A stretch of 64,000 bases of DNA. Origin: Geminicoccaceae bacterium (GTDB lineage: Bacteria > Pseudomonadota > Alphaproteobacteria > Geminicoccales > Geminicoccaceae). The stretch is from the NCBI GenBank assembly GCA_020638465.1, contig JACKIM010000001.1, positions 62,001 through 126,000 on the forward strand, given 5' to 3'. Position 1 is the stretch's first letter; every line of letters starts with the position of its first letter. Both the position numbers and the translations under genes were made by a program. Positions 25,588 through 35,057 of the stretch are shown here, piece by piece. The notes beneath the pieces were generated by a model. It made no database searches, had not been told where the DNA came from, and saw nothing but the letters and a program-made list of their open reading frames with translations.

Positions 25588-26690
25588 GCGACGGGACACA
25601 TGGACTGACCGTCGGCGTCGCCGGTGCCGGGTCCATCGCATTCGGCACGGCAGCACTTCTGGCGCAATACGGGCACCGGCCGATGCTGTGGTCACCGTCC
25701 GGCTCCGGCACCAGCGGACTGATGCGCGGTGCACCCCTTGTGGCAACCGGCGCGATCGACGGGCAGTTCCCGATCGATGTCGCAACCGATGCCACCGGAC
25801 TGGCAGCGGCCAGCGACGTGGTGATCCTCGCATTGCCGGCCTACGGCCACAAGACGGTGATGGATGCGCTTGCTCCGCATCTGCGCGACGGCCAGCCGGT
25901 CATCATCTCCTCGCACGCTTCCTTTGGAGCACTCTACCTGGCCCGGCTGCTGGCAGCACGCGGCATCCGGTCGTCAATCGTCTGCTGGGGGACCACCGCG
26001 GTCACGGGGCGAAGACAGTCGCCAGCCTCCGTGCAGGTCAACACGGTGCGTGCACAGGTCGATCTTTGCACATTGCCGCAATCCGGCGACAATGAGGCCC
26101 TCTCTCTGTGCAACAGGCTGTTCGGCGAACGTTTCCGCCAACGCGACGGACTGCTGGCCATCGCCCTTTCGAACCTCAATCCGCAAAACCACATGGGCAT
26201 TGCCCTGGGCAACATGACCCGCATGGAGCGGGGCGAAGCCTGGAGCCAGGGACAGAACGTGACGCCCAATGTCGGCCGTCTCCTTGAGGCGCTCGACGCC
26301 GAGCGGCTGGCCATTGCCGAAGCGCTGGGTCTTGAGGTCAAGACCATCTTCGAGCACTTCCACCTCTCGTTCCATGTGCCGGTCGCATCCATCTCCCAGA
26401 TGAACCAGGACATGCACGCGCAAGGCAATGGGGGCACCGGACCGGCGACGGCCGACAGTCGATATGTCACCGAAGATGTTCCCTATGGCCTTGTACCCAC
26501 CGTCATCCTGGGTGAACTGGTCGGTCGCCCGGCGCGATTGCACAGCGCGGGCGTGGAGATTTTCGGTGCCATGTATGGACGCGACTTCTTTGCCGAAAAC
26601 GATCTGATCGAAGCGCTCAACCTCGGCAACTGGACCTTGCCGCAACTCAGGGAGGCGGCAGCAGGCGGCTGCCCTCCTGTCACACCATGA
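25584..26690 (+). CDS. Octopine/nopaline dehydrogenase-family oxidoreductase
   Basis: NAD(P)-dependent dehydrogenase of 368 residues. The Rossmann motif GAGSIAFGTAALLAQYGH is near residue 14. The C-terminal helical domain from about residue 180 contains SNLNPQNHMG and FHLSFHVPV, matching the catalytic domain of opine dehydrogenases, where a histidine is essential. Opine enzymes join or split an amino acid and a 2-oxo acid by reductive condensation or oxidation. The polyamine-type importer encoded directly downstream suggests the oxidative, breakdown direction for an imported opine-like compound. That direction is inferred. Confidence 0.82.
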   Translation: MSDGTHGLTVGVAGAGSIAFGTAALLAQYGHRPMLWSPSGSGTSGLMRGAPLVATGAIDGQFPIDVATDATGLAAASDVVILALPAYGHKTVMDALAPHLRDGQPVIISSHASFGALYLARLLAARGIRSSIVCWGTTAVTGRRQSPASVQVNTVRAQVDLCTLPQSGDNEALSLCNRLFGERFRQRDGLLAIALSNLNPQNHMGIALGNMTRMERGEAWSQGQNVTPNVGRLLEALDAERLAIAEALGLEVKTIFEHFHLSFHVPVASISQMNQDMHAQGNGGTGPATADSRYVTEDVPYGLVPTVILGELVGRPARLHSAGVEIFGAMYGRDFFAENDLIEALNLGNWTLPQLREAAAGGCPPVTP

Positions 26691-26703
26691 CAAGGAACGT
26701 ACA

Positions 26704-27810
26704 ATGAACAAGCTGAACCTCAGGCGCCGTCATTTCCTGGCGGGCGCAACCGCGGCATCGACGGCGATCGCCGCCCCGTCGATCATCCGTCCGGCACGGG
26801 CTGCCGGCGGCGAGGTCAACATCTGGACCTACAACAATTTCGTGCCCGAGGACTTCAGGACGCAGTTCGAGGCCGATACGGGCATCAAGGTCAACATCCG
26901 TCTGGTCGACGATCAGGGCAAGCAGTTCAACCTGCTGGCCGCAGAGGCGCCCAATCCCACAGTCGATATCGTGACCGTGGCCGGCCACCGCTTCCTGCAG
27001 TTCATCTCGTCCGATCTTCTTGCACCGATGGACACCGGCCGCCTGTCCAACTGGGGCAACATCAATCCGGTGTTCTCCGAAAGCGACTGGGCGACCATCA
27101 ACGACAACAAGTGGGGCGTACCGATCCTCTCGGGTGCCGAAATTCTTGCCTACAACTCGGAAATGGTGGGCGAAGAGGAAGCCCTCACCTGGATGACATT
27201 GTTCAGTGACAAATATTCAGGCCAGACCGCCTATATCATTCAGGACATGATGTCGATCGTGATGCTCATGAAGGGCTATGACGGCAACATGATCGCCTAC
27301 ATGGATGATCCGAAGAAGGCTGAGGAGATCGTCAACGAGGCCCGCGACTTCCTCATCGCCAACAAGCCCAAGGTACGCAAGTACTATGACGGTGGCGCGG
27401 AAGTCCAGCAGATGTTCGTCAATCAGGATATCGTACTGGCCCATGCCTGGAATGGACCGATCGCCAAGCTCATCACGGACGGCTTTCCCGTGGCGATGAC
27501 GATTCCCCAGGAGGGAAGTTACGGCTTCGTCTACACCCTCAATATCGCGAACAATGCGCCCAACGCCGACAACGCCTATGCCTTCCTCGACGCACTGCTG
27601 GCATCGAGCGAGATCGGTGCGGAGATGACCCGGTCATCCGGCTACATCTCCACCTACAAGGGTGCGGATACCCATCTGAGCGATCTGGAGAGGAAGGCGT
27701 CATCCTTCCCGGAGGATCAACTGGCCGGCCTGAAGTTCTTCCGTGCCGAGGCCAACGAGATGAAATACGGTCTCATCGACCCGGCGGTCGAGCAGATCAA
27801 GGCGGCCTGA
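26704..27810 (+). CDS. ABC transporter solute-binding protein, polyamine/opine type
   Basis: Periplasmic binding protein of 368 residues in the PotD/PotF-like family. The N terminus has a twin-arginine motif in RRRHFLAG followed by a hydrophobic run and ARAAGG, so Tat export is predicted. VNIWTYNNFVPEDFRTQFEADTG matches in parts the start of spermidine/putrescine-type binders. It follows the opine dehydrogenase by 13 bases. A hairpin lies just after its stop, consistent with higher expression than the permeases. The same family also includes opine and 2-aminoethylphosphonate binders, so the ligand is open. Confidence 0.88.
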   Translation: MNKLNLRRRHFLAGATAASTAIAAPSIIRPARAAGGEVNIWTYNNFVPEDFRTQFEADTGIKVNIRLVDDQGKQFNLLAAEAPNPTVDIVTVAGHRFLQFISSDLLAPMDTGRLSNWGNINPVFSESDWATINDNKWGVPILSGAEILAYNSEMVGEEEALTWMTLFSDKYSGQTAYIIQDMMSIVMLMKGYDGNMIAYMDDPKKAEEIVNEARDFLIANKPKVRKYYDGGAEVQQMFVNQDIVLAHAWNGPIAKLITDGFPVAMTIPQEGSYGFVYTLNIANNAPNADNAYAFLDALLASSEIGAEMTRSSGYISTYKGADTHLSDLERKASSFPEDQLAGLKFFRAEANEMKYGLIDPAVEQIKAA

Positions 27811-27832
27811 TCGCGGCGGCGCCGTAACGATG

Positions 27833-27860
27833 GCGGACCATTCGCAAGCGGATGGTTCGC
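27833..27860 (+). other. Intercistronic hairpin after binding-protein gene
   Basis: GCGGACCAT (27833-27841) pairs with ATGGTTCGC (27852-27860), nine base pairs including one G-U, with a 10-base loop. It sits between the binding-protein and permease genes and contains an in-frame ATG at 27852, which argues that translation starts at 27885 instead. Such hairpins often protect the upstream mRNA. Confidence 0.5.
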
Positions 27861-27884
27861 CTGCAAATGCAGCGGGAATCGCTC

Positions 27885-28871
27885 ATGGCAAGCCATGCCG
27901 GTACAACAATCGCGGAACCGGGGGAGATCATCCCCTCGGGACAACCCACATTGTGGGGCAGGATTTCCCGCTCGCCAGTCTATGCCGCATGGGTCGGTTT
28001 TGCCTACGGCTCGACCCGGCGGCAGTTCTGGCTGCTGGCCATCCCGGCGATCGCCTGGATCGCAGCCACTCATCTGGGTCCCATTCTCCAGATGCTGCAT
28101 GTGAGCCTTTTGGACAGTTACCCTCCCGCCGTCGGTCTCGAACCCGGGCTGACGCTGGCCAACTACCAGCGGTTCTTCAGCGACAGCATCTTCTTCATGC
28201 CGTTCCTGCGCACGCTGGCCTTTGCCATGGCGCTCACGGCCGCCACACTGATCATCACATTTCCCGTGGCCTATTTCCTCGCCCGCCATGTCAGGCGCGA
28301 CAATCAGATGGCTTTACTGTTGCTTCTGCTTATCCCGTTCTGGGTGGGCGAGATCGTGCGCACTTTTGCAATCATGATCCTTCTCGGCAACAATGGTGCG
28401 ATCAACCTGCTGCTCAGGTGGCTCGGGTTGATCGAGCGGCCGATCCCGTTCATGTATACGGGATTCTCGCTCAGCGTCGGCATCATCTACCTGACCTCGC
28501 TGTACATGCTCATGCCTCTCTACTCCGCACTGGAAAAGCTGCCACGGAGCTACAGCGAGGCGGCAGCCGATCTCGGGGCCGGTGCCTGGACGCGCTTTCG
28601 GCGGATCACCCTGCCGCTCACCCGCGAGGGCATAGCCTCCGGCTGCACGCTCGTTTTCCTCATTTCCACCGGCTATTACGCGACACCGGTTCTGCTGGGC
28701 GGGCCCAGCACCACCGTCTTTGCCGAGACCATCGCCGGCTTCTTTCATGTGGCAGGCGACCAATGGCCCACCGGGGCAGCCTTCGCCTGCCTGATGCTCC
28801 TGGTATCGCTGGCGATCACCGGGCTCTTCACCCGCGTCGTCGGCCGCAAGCGGCAGGGGCAGACGCGATGA
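27885..28871 (+). CDS. ABC transporter permease (PotB-like)
   Basis: Inner-membrane permease of 328 residues from ATG 27885; ATG 27852 in the same frame is buried in a hairpin. After a soluble N terminus there are six hydrophobic segments starting near residue 50. The EAA-type coupling loop is SEAAADLGAGAWTRFRRITLPLTREGI near residue 225, which contacts the ATPase. It overlaps the next permease by four bases (ATGA). It pairs with that protein to form the channel of the polyamine-type importer. Confidence 0.88.
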   Translation: MASHAGTTIAEPGEIIPSGQPTLWGRISRSPVYAAWVGFAYGSTRRQFWLLAIPAIAWIAATHLGPILQMLHVSLLDSYPPAVGLEPGLTLANYQRFFSDSIFFMPFLRTLAFAMALTAATLIITFPVAYFLARHVRRDNQMALLLLLLIPFWVGEIVRTFAIMILLGNNGAINLLLRWLGLIERPIPFMYTGFSLSVGIIYLTSLYMLMPLYSALEKLPRSYSEAAADLGAGAWTRFRRITLPLTREGIASGCTLVFLISTGYYATPVLLGGPSTTVFAETIAGFFHVAGDQWPTGAAFACLMLLVSLAITGLFTRVVGRKRQGQTR

Positions 28872-29659
28872 CAGCGGGCACGCGCACGCTGCTGGCGTGC
28901 ATATTCTGGGCGTTCGTCGTCTATCTCTTCGTGCCACTGGTCCTCATGATCCTGATGGGTTTCAAGGATTCGAAATTCATCGGCTTTCCGATCAACGGCT
29001 ATACGCTGAAATGGTATACCGGCGTATTTTCCGGCACTCAGGTTTTACCGGTGTTCGGATATTCCCTGTTGATTGCCATTGTCAGTACGGCGATCTCCCT
29101 GGTCGTAGGCACCTGGATTTCCTGCCTTCTCAACGGACGCCAGTTCTTCGGCAAGGCGATCATCTACGGCCTCACACTGTTGCCCGCGGTGATACCCGGC
29201 ATCATCTCGGCCATTTCCTTCCGTATCTACGCGCGCGTGTTCGGCATCGAGCCCGGCATGTGGGCCATCATCTGGTCCCATGCAGTGCACAATGTTCCCT
29301 TTGTCGTGCTGGTTGTCGCCGCGAGGCTTTCCACACTGCCGAAAAGCCATCAGGAAGCCGCCCGCGACCTTGGAGCCGATCCGTTCATCGCCTTTGCCCG
29401 TGTAACCCTTCCCTATCTACGCCCGGCAATGATCGGTGCCGGCATCTTCTGCCTGCTGTTGAGCTTCGACGATTTCGTTCGCTCATTCTTCCTGGGGGGA
29501 TATTCCCCCACCCTGCCGGTCATGATCTTTGCCAAGCTGCGTTCGGGCATGTCGCCGGAAATCAACGCCATCGCCTCCGTGGCCCTTCTCCTTACAGCGG
29601 TAATCGGAGTGTGGGCGGAGCGTTCGATGCGCCGCATGAAAAAGAGTGAAAGGGCATGA
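28868..29659 (+). CDS. ABC transporter permease (PotC-like)
   Basis: Second inner-membrane permease, 263 residues, with six hydrophobic segments. The coupling loop is QEAARDLGADPFIAFARVTLPYLRPAM, a good EAA motif. The segment FDDFVRSFFLGG near residue 200 is typical of PotC-like proteins. It overlaps both neighbours by four bases. It completes the membrane channel with the protein at 27885. Confidence 0.9.
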   Translation: MTAGTRTLLACIFWAFVVYLFVPLVLMILMGFKDSKFIGFPINGYTLKWYTGVFSGTQVLPVFGYSLLIAIVSTAISLVVGTWISCLLNGRQFFGKAIIYGLTLLPAVIPGIISAISFRIYARVFGIEPGMWAIIWSHAVHNVPFVVLVVAARLSTLPKSHQEAARDLGADPFIAFARVTLPYLRPAMIGAGIFCLLLSFDDFVRSFFLGGYSPTLPVMIFAKLRSGMSPEINAIASVALLLTAVIGVWAERSMRRMKKSERA

Positions 29660-30747
29660 TTGCTGACGATCCCGACTGCCTCGTCCATCTCGATGGCATC
29701 CGCAAGACGTTCGGCCGGACCGTGGCCGTCGAGAATCTCGACATCCGCATACGCCGCGGTGAATTCGTGACCTTCCTCGGCCCGTCCGGCTGCGGCAAGA
29801 CCACCACCTTGCGCATGCTGGGCGGCTTCGAGATGCCCGACAAGGGCCGCATCCTGCTCGACGGTCGGGATGTCACCCGTGAACCACCCAATCGCCGCAA
29901 TGTGAACATGGTTTTCCAGGACTATGCGCTGTTCCCGCACATGACCGCACGGCAGAACATCGCGTTCGGCCTGGAACTCAAGGGCATGTCACGGCAGCAG
30001 ATCGACGCCCGCACGGCCGAACTCTCTGCGTTTCTCGAACTCGATGCCCATATCGACCGCTACCCCGACCAGCTCTCCGGCGGGCAACGGCAACGCATGG
30101 CACTGGCCCGGGCGCTGGCGCCGAACCCGTCACTGCTGCTGCTCGACGAACCCCTGGCTGCCCTCGACGCGAAGTTGCGCGGACAGGTGCAGCAGGAACT
30201 CAAGTCGATCCAGCGACGCACCGGCAAGACCTTCTTCTTCGTCACTCATGACCAGGATGAAGCGCTGACCATGTCGGATCGCATTGTCGTCATGAACCGC
30301 GGACGGGTCGAGCAATCCGGCACTCCCGAAGAACTCTACCACCGGCCGGCGACCCGTTTCGTCGCTGATTTCCTGGGTGAGACCAATCTGATCGAAGCCC
30401 GGGTGAAGGTCCAGAACGGCGGGGAAACGATACTCGACTGGAACGGCAGAACCCTGCGAGGCCATAGCCTCAACGGCGTTCCCGGCCCGGACGAAACCGT
30501 CAGCGCGGCGATTCGCCTTGAAAGCCTCATCGTCAGCATCGAACCGTTGCAACGGCACAACGTGCTGCAGGGACGGCTGGCAAACCCGGTCTTCAAGGGG
30601 AGCCGTATCGCCGTCGAGATCGCCATCGACGGCTTCGGCAAGCCTCCTCTTCGTACCTACCTGCTGGCCGCGGACATGCCTGCGAACCTCGACCAGCCGG
30701 TATGGATCGGCTTCGACGCCGACCGTCTCAACATCCTGCGCGACTGA
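29656..30747 (+). CDS. ABC transporter ATP-binding protein (PotA-like)
   Basis: ATPase of 363 residues that drives the polyamine-type importer. Walker A is GPSGCGKTT near residue 43, the Q-loop is VFQDYALFPH, the signature is LSGGQRQRMALARAL, Walker B is LLLLDEPLAALD and the switch histidine is in FFVTHDQDEAL. A TOBE-type regulatory domain fills the C terminus from about residue 240. The start overlaps the permease stop by four bases. It is the last gene of the operon that begins at 23004. Confidence 0.93.
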   Translation: MIADDPDCLVHLDGIRKTFGRTVAVENLDIRIRRGEFVTFLGPSGCGKTTTLRMLGGFEMPDKGRILLDGRDVTREPPNRRNVNMVFQDYALFPHMTARQNIAFGLELKGMSRQQIDARTAELSAFLELDAHIDRYPDQLSGGQRQRMALARALAPNPSLLLLDEPLAALDAKLRGQVQQELKSIQRRTGKTFFFVTHDQDEALTMSDRIVVMNRGRVEQSGTPEELYHRPATRFVADFLGETNLIEARVKVQNGGETILDWNGRTLRGHSLNGVPGPDETVSAAIRLESLIVSIEPLQRHNVLQGRLANPVFKGSRIAVEIAIDGFGKPPLRTYLLAADMPANLDQPVWIGFDADRLNILRD

Positions 30748-30748
30748 C

Positions 30749-30783
30749 GGCCGGAAGCACCGATATCCCGTCAGCCTCCGGCC
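30749..30783. terminator. Possible convergent terminator hairpin
   Basis: GGCCGGA (30749-30755) and TCCGGCC (30777-30783) can form a 7-base stem with a 21-base loop between the ABC operon and chaC. The right arm lies inside the end of chaC. No T-run is present, so this is a weak call. Confidence 0.3.
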
Positions 30784-31463
30784 TGCCGGCTTTCCTGCTC
30801 ATGCTGCAGACGCCGTACCTGCCGGCAGAGGTATTCGAGACGGTGATCGTGAATGCCGAGACTGGTGAGATGCTCGGTGGTATTGAAGAGGTATTCGCAA
30901 CAATGGCCCAATGGTCCGTGAGCCCGGGCAATCGACCGGACCACATCCTCGGTGCTCAGGCCGCAGGCATACTGGCGGTGCACGCGGTTGATGGTGAAAG
31001 CCAGCATCCGCACCGGTCTTTCGCTCCCCTCGATCTTGCCGTTGAGCCAGCGGGCCCGGTAGGCGGCCGTCACCATCTCGCGCCGCCAGACCAGCGGCAG
31101 CTCCTCGTCGATCTGCTCCGGCGTCAGCCGAAACGCCACTCCCTTGCAGCTTCCACCACGATCCAGTCCCAGCATCAGTCCGGGACAATCACGGCTGCCC
31201 CGTCCCATGTGGGTCCACAGGCAGAAGCGACGATGATAACCGCCAATCCGCGCTATCCGTTGCTCACTGTAGTGGAAGGCCGGGTTCCAGATCAGCGAAC
31301 CATAGCCAAAAAGCCACAAATTCTCGCCTGGTGGATGTTCCTCAAGTGCGGCTGTTCGTGATGCCGCGAGTTGCTCCTCGCTCTGGATTCCGGCATCGCC
31401 GCCCGCAGTCGCTGCCAGCCTCTTGAGCCAGTCCCCGTTCTTCAACGCGTCGCGCGTGAGCAT
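30771..31463 (-). CDS. chaC: Gamma-glutamylcyclotransferase ChaC
   Basis: Cytoplasmic enzyme of the ChaC family that cleaves glutathione to 5-oxoproline and Cys-Gly. It has 230 residues from ATG 31463; an earlier codon at 31583 would add an unlikely Arg-rich leader. The hallmark substrate loop LFGYGSLIWNP is near residue 50, and the later stretch GGSCKGVAFRL fits the family. It converges with the polyamine-type operon. In some bacteria chaC genes lie next to cation transport genes, but none is here. Confidence 0.88.
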   Translation of the reverse strand: MLTRDALKNGDWLKRLAATAGGDAGIQSEEQLAASRTAALEEHPPGENLWLFGYGSLIWNPAFHYSEQRIARIGGYHRRFCLWTHMGRGSRDCPGLMLGLDRGGSCKGVAFRLTPEQIDEELPLVWRREMVTAAYRARWLNGKIEGSERPVRMLAFTINRVHRQYACGLSTEDVVRSIARAHGPLGHCCEYLFNTTEHLTSLGIHDHRLEYLCRQVRRLQHEQESRQAGG

Positions 31464-31701
31464 CGCCGCCCCACCACCTTTCCCGACAATCCACGGCAAT
31501 CTATCGTCAAAACCTGCATCTCGCGAGGCCCGCCGACGCGTTTGCAACCGATAACGCAACGCCATTCTGGCACGATCGTCCACAATACGGCATCATGTGG
31601 CCAGGGAACAAGCAACGGAACGAACGCATGTCACCCGGCATCAAACCCGATCCGTCATTGTCGTTGAACCCATGATCGATCCCCTGGGCGGACCCCTTTA
31701 C

Positions 31702-32298
31702 ATGATCCCTTTCATCCTCGCAGCCATCATCGGCTACCTGTTCGGCTCGATTCCCTTCGGCCTCATCATCGCCCATGCCGCTGGCGCAGGCGACGTGCGC
31801 AAGATCGGTTCGGGCAATATCGGCGCCACCAACGTCCTGCGTACCGGCCGCAAGAGTCTCGCACTCGCCACACTTGCGGCCGATATCCTCAAGGGCTTCC
31901 TGCCGACACTCGCCGCCGTCTACGGCTTCGGGCCCGATATCGCTGTCGTCACCGGTCTCGGCACGGTCGTCGGCCACTGCTTCCCGGTGTGGCTCAGGTT
32001 CAAGGGCGGCAAGGGCGTGGCCACCGCCACCGGCGTCGTCCTTGCCATAACTCCCCTGGCCTTCCCCTTCCTCCTGCTGGTCTTCGCCATGGTGCTCAAG
32101 GCCACCCGCTTCGTCTCGCTGGCCTCGATCCTTGCAGCCGCCGCGGCTCCCGTGATCGCCTGGTTTCTGCTCCACCAGCCGCAACCGGCCGAACTCTATG
32201 TCATTCTCGCCATCATCATCATTGCCAAACATCACGAAAACATCGGGCGACTGATCGCTGGCAGGGAAAACCGGTTCGAACTGTCAAGGAAGAAATAG
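31702..32298 (+). CDS. plsY: Glycerol-3-phosphate acyltransferase PlsY
   Basis: Inner-membrane enzyme that transfers an acyl group from acyl-phosphate to glycerol-3-phosphate, the first step of phospholipid synthesis. It has 198 residues from ATG 31702; ATG 31672 is an alternative. Hydrophobic segments and the three PlsY motifs are present: GSIPFG, SGNIGATNVLR and FKGGKGVATATG, plus the last motif HHENIGRLIAGRE. Length is normal. It is followed after nine bases by the convergent FkbM methyltransferase. Confidence 0.95.
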   Translation: MIPFILAAIIGYLFGSIPFGLIIAHAAGAGDVRKIGSGNIGATNVLRTGRKSLALATLAADILKGFLPTLAAVYGFGPDIAVVTGLGTVVGHCFPVWLRFKGGKGVATATGVVLAITPLAFPFLLLVFAMVLKATRFVSLASILAAAAAPVIAWFLLHQPQPAELYVILAIIIIAKHHENIGRLIAGRENRFELSRKK

Positions 32299-32307
32299 GA
32301 AACGGTT

Positions 32308-33126
32308 TCAGGCTGCCCGCTCGATCGCGCGATTGGTTGCCCAGACGATGCGGCGGCCCGGATGGACATCGCCGATGCGCACGGAAAAACCTGCATCCTC
32401 CAGTATGGCACCCACGATGCTGTCCGTCGCTTCACCCTGTCGTTCGGCGCCACAGTCGATGGCGATGCGGCGGATGCGGTGGAGTACCGGCAAGGCACCG
32501 CGTATCACCTCGGGTTCGGCCCCTTCGGCGTCACACTTGACGAGATCGACATGATCGAAACCGGCCTCGTCGATCAATCGCGCAAGAGTCACCGCTTCGA
32601 CTTCATAGCTCTCATCGACGACATCGGGGCGCACCAGGGAACTGTCGGCGCCTTCGATACTGGAATAGAATGTCATCGTTCCATTCTCGGCGGCAATCGC
32701 CACATTGCGGGTTCTGGCACCCGGACGAGCGCCGACATTGCACTGCAATACCTCGTGGATGGTCCGATCCGCCTCCACGGCCAGAACCTGAGCTCCCCTG
32801 CTCAGACAGAAACACGTGAATTCACCGATATTGGCGCCGATGTCGATGATCGTATCGCCCTGGCCAACCTTGAAAAACGTACCCTCGCCGTAATCGCGCG
32901 CAAGATCGGCGCAAAAACCCGCCACACCCAACTTGCGGTAACGCCGCCAGCGGCTCAGGACCGCAATCATGATGGTCTCCTTGCCATCACTGACCTGCCA
33001 GAACCGTCCCGCCGCCCGAACAGTCAGCCGGTGGAAGTCGGGGTGTTTGCGCTGCTTGACGAAGTTGTGCTTGAAGATGCCGACGAATTCGTCGAGCGTG
33101 GAAAGGAACTTGGCCATGGGATGCAT
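32308..33126 (-). CDS. FkbM family SAM-dependent methyltransferase
   Basis: Methyltransferase of about 272 residues that probably O-methylates a sugar. The start at 33126 has AGGA six bases upstream; 33117 is possible. The SAM-binding motif is DIGANIGEFT near residue 95. VEADRTIHEVLQCN and VDLVKCDAEGAEPEVIRGA match the family's later motifs. The gene upstream on this strand is a glycosyltransferase, which fits modification of a surface polysaccharide. No polysaccharide cluster surrounds them, so the target is open. Confidence 0.85.
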   Translation of the reverse strand: MHPMAKFLSTLDEFVGIFKHNFVKQRKHPDFHRLTVRAAGRFWQVSDGKETIMIAVLSRWRRYRKLGVAGFCADLARDYGEGTFFKVGQGDTIIDIGANIGEFTCFCLSRGAQVLAVEADRTIHEVLQCNVGARPGARTRNVAIAAENGTMTFYSSIEGADSSLVRPDVVDESYEVEAVTLARLIDEAGFDHVDLVKCDAEGAEPEVIRGALPVLHRIRRIAIDCGAERQGEATDSIVGAILEDAGFSVRIGDVHPGRRIVWATNRAIERAA

Positions 33127-33257
33127 CTGATGTCCTGTCAAACCTGTGGCTGGTCGGCCTGAGCGGTGGCCTGAAGGCCCCATCCGCGTTGCCATCCGAC
33201 ATGACAACGGCCGACACCCGTCGAACGAAACCGTCCGAACCTGAGACTCGTCATATG

Positions 33258-34481
33258 TCAGGAACCATCGCCGATGAGCAACTTCTCATAAGTATCGAGG
33301 GACACGTCGCGATTGTAAACCTGCGCGCGCTGGCGAAGCAGCTCCGGATCGGGCGGATTGTCGAGAGCATATTCGATCGCTTCGGCAAACCGGCGCGAAT
33401 CGCCCACCGGTACGAGTTGGCCGTATCGACCGTCGTCGAGGATCTCGGCCGGACCACTCGGGCAATCGGTCGAGACCACGGCTGTACCACAGGCCAGCGC
33501 CTCGATGACCACGTTGGGCAGACCTTCATATCGCGACGATAATGCCAGAACGTCGACATTCTTCATGTAGGCGAGCGGATTCGGCGTCCATCCGGGCATG
33601 TCGAAATCGCCCTGCATTCCCGCCTCGTCGATCTTCGCCTGAAGCGAATCCACGACCCGCTTGCGGTTGTTGCTGCTGTCCTTGCCGCCGAGGATCATCA
33701 GCCGCACGGGACGGCGACGGCGCAACTGCACGAAGGCCTCCACCAGGGTCTCGAAATTCTTCTGGAATGACGGTCGTCCGACAGCGAGGATGACTGGCGG
33801 TCCACCATCGCGGAACCAGGGATGATCGACCGGATCATTGGCGCGCAATTCAAAATCCGGTGTCAGTGTCGGACTGTGGATCACCGTCACCCGCTCTTCG
33901 GCAATGCCGAAACGCTCGACAAAATTGTCCTTGACCCCCTGCGATACGGCAGTGATCGTATCCGCTGCGTTATGGACGTGCCGGTACAGGTGGCGGAACT
34001 TGCGGTATTCGCGGATGCGCTTTTCCTTGCCGTCGTCGATATGCGAGCGGATGCTCACCATCAGCCGGGGTTTGTGACGGCTGCATGCCACGGCGATGCT
34101 GCCCAGGACATTGATGGGCAGTGTTGCCGCGAACAGGCTCTGCGGGCGCATCTCTTCAAGATAGTCGACGAGCGACGGCAACGACACGAGCTGCGCTGAC
34201 GGCCCCTTGCGATCCGACAACAGGGGAATGATGTCGCGCCATGGGATCCCACGCCGGCGCATGGCAAGGGAAACCCAGTCGAGCTTCGAACCCGACCGGA
34301 GTTCGACACGGCGCACATGGTCCGGCAACAACACGTTCAGCTCGCCAGCGGATGACAGGCTGAGAAGGTCCACGTCATGACCACGCTCCGCCATACCCTC
34401 GCCGATGAGCATCAGCATCCGCTGAACACCTCCACCGCCGAGATTGTTGACAATAATTGCTATTCGCTGAGGCAATCGCAT
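33258..34481 (-). CDS. Group 1 glycosyltransferase (GT4 family)
   Basis: Retaining glycosyltransferase of 407 residues, probably cytoplasmic face of the membrane. The start is ATG 34481, preceded by GGAAGGA. The N-terminal acceptor domain opens with VNNLGGGGVQRMLMLIGEGM. The C-terminal nucleotide-sugar domain has VGRPSFQKNFETLVEAF near residue 220 and the E-x7-E motif in SRYEGLPNVVIEALACG near residue 320. It is likely to add a sugar to a surface glycan. The FkbM methyltransferase follows on the same strand. Confidence 0.9.
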   Translation of the reverse strand: MRLPQRIAIIVNNLGGGGVQRMLMLIGEGMAERGHDVDLLSLSSAGELNVLLPDHVRRVELRSGSKLDWVSLAMRRRGIPWRDIIPLLSDRKGPSAQLVSLPSLVDYLEEMRPQSLFAATLPINVLGSIAVACSRHKPRLMVSIRSHIDDGKEKRIREYRKFRHLYRHVHNAADTITAVSQGVKDNFVERFGIAEERVTVIHSPTLTPDFELRANDPVDHPWFRDGGPPVILAVGRPSFQKNFETLVEAFVQLRRRRPVRLMILGGKDSSNNRKRVVDSLQAKIDEAGMQGDFDMPGWTPNPLAYMKNVDVLALSSRYEGLPNVVIEALACGTAVVSTDCPSGPAEILDDGRYGQLVPVGDSRRFAEAIEYALDNPPDPELLRQRAQVYNRDVSLDTYEKLLIGDGS

Positions 34482-34646
34482 TTTCCTTCCATCGCCTGAG
34501 CAGTGCCGACCGGGCAGCAGCAACCTTCACGACACCGGCTGGCTCGCGGGCGATGAATATGGCGCGATGTAACCGGCGGCAACCCCGCCTTGGCGAACGA
34601 CCGGAAAAGGTACCTCATGACGACGCCGTGCCGATGTCGCGGACTG

Positions 34647-35057
34647 TCACCCGACGGGCATTGCGACGAATTTCAGCACCTTGATATCCACGGGCTTCTC
34701 GCAATATCCGCTCGCCCCCGCACTCAGCGCCGCCTCGATATCGCACTGATCATTCGAACTGGACAGCATGGTGACAACCGGAATCTCGGCGAATTCCTTT
34801 CGCGCACGAATGCGGCGAACAGTCTCGATACCACTGAGCACGGGCATGTTGACGTCGAGCAACACCAGCGAGGGAACGCTTTCGCGCATTCCCACGGTGC
34901 GTTCGAGTGCCTCAAGGCAGGCAATGCCACTATCATAACATTCCAGAGGATTGGCCAGTCTGGACGACTGATAGACCCGCTGAATGATCATCTGATAGAA
35001 CTTGTCGTCATCGACCAGATAGACCGGCCCTTTGCCGCGAACACTGAATTCAATCAT
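34647..35057 (-). CDS. Single-domain response regulator (CheY-like receiver)
   Basis: Receiver protein of 136 residues with no output domain. The acidic pocket is VDDDKF near residue 15, the phospho-accepting aspartate is in LLDVNMP near residue 67, and the conserved lysine is in EKPVD. The start is ATG 35057 (a GTG at 35060 is adjacent), inside the end of the histidine kinase gene, so the two are translationally coupled. With no DNA-binding domain it should act by protein contact or in a phosphorelay. Confidence 0.9.
   Translation of the reverse strand: MIEFSVRGKGPVYLVDDDKFYQMIIQRVYQSSRLANPLECYDSGIACLEALERTVGMRESVPSLVLLDVNMPVLSGIETVRRIRARKEFAEIPVVTMLSSSNDQCDIEAALSAGASGYCEKPVDIKVLKFVAMPVG

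Noticed and set aside
34482..34646. Possible riboswitch before the glycosyltransferase-receiver interval
   Set aside because: A few GC-rich complementary stretches are present, but I could not fit any known aptamer consensus.
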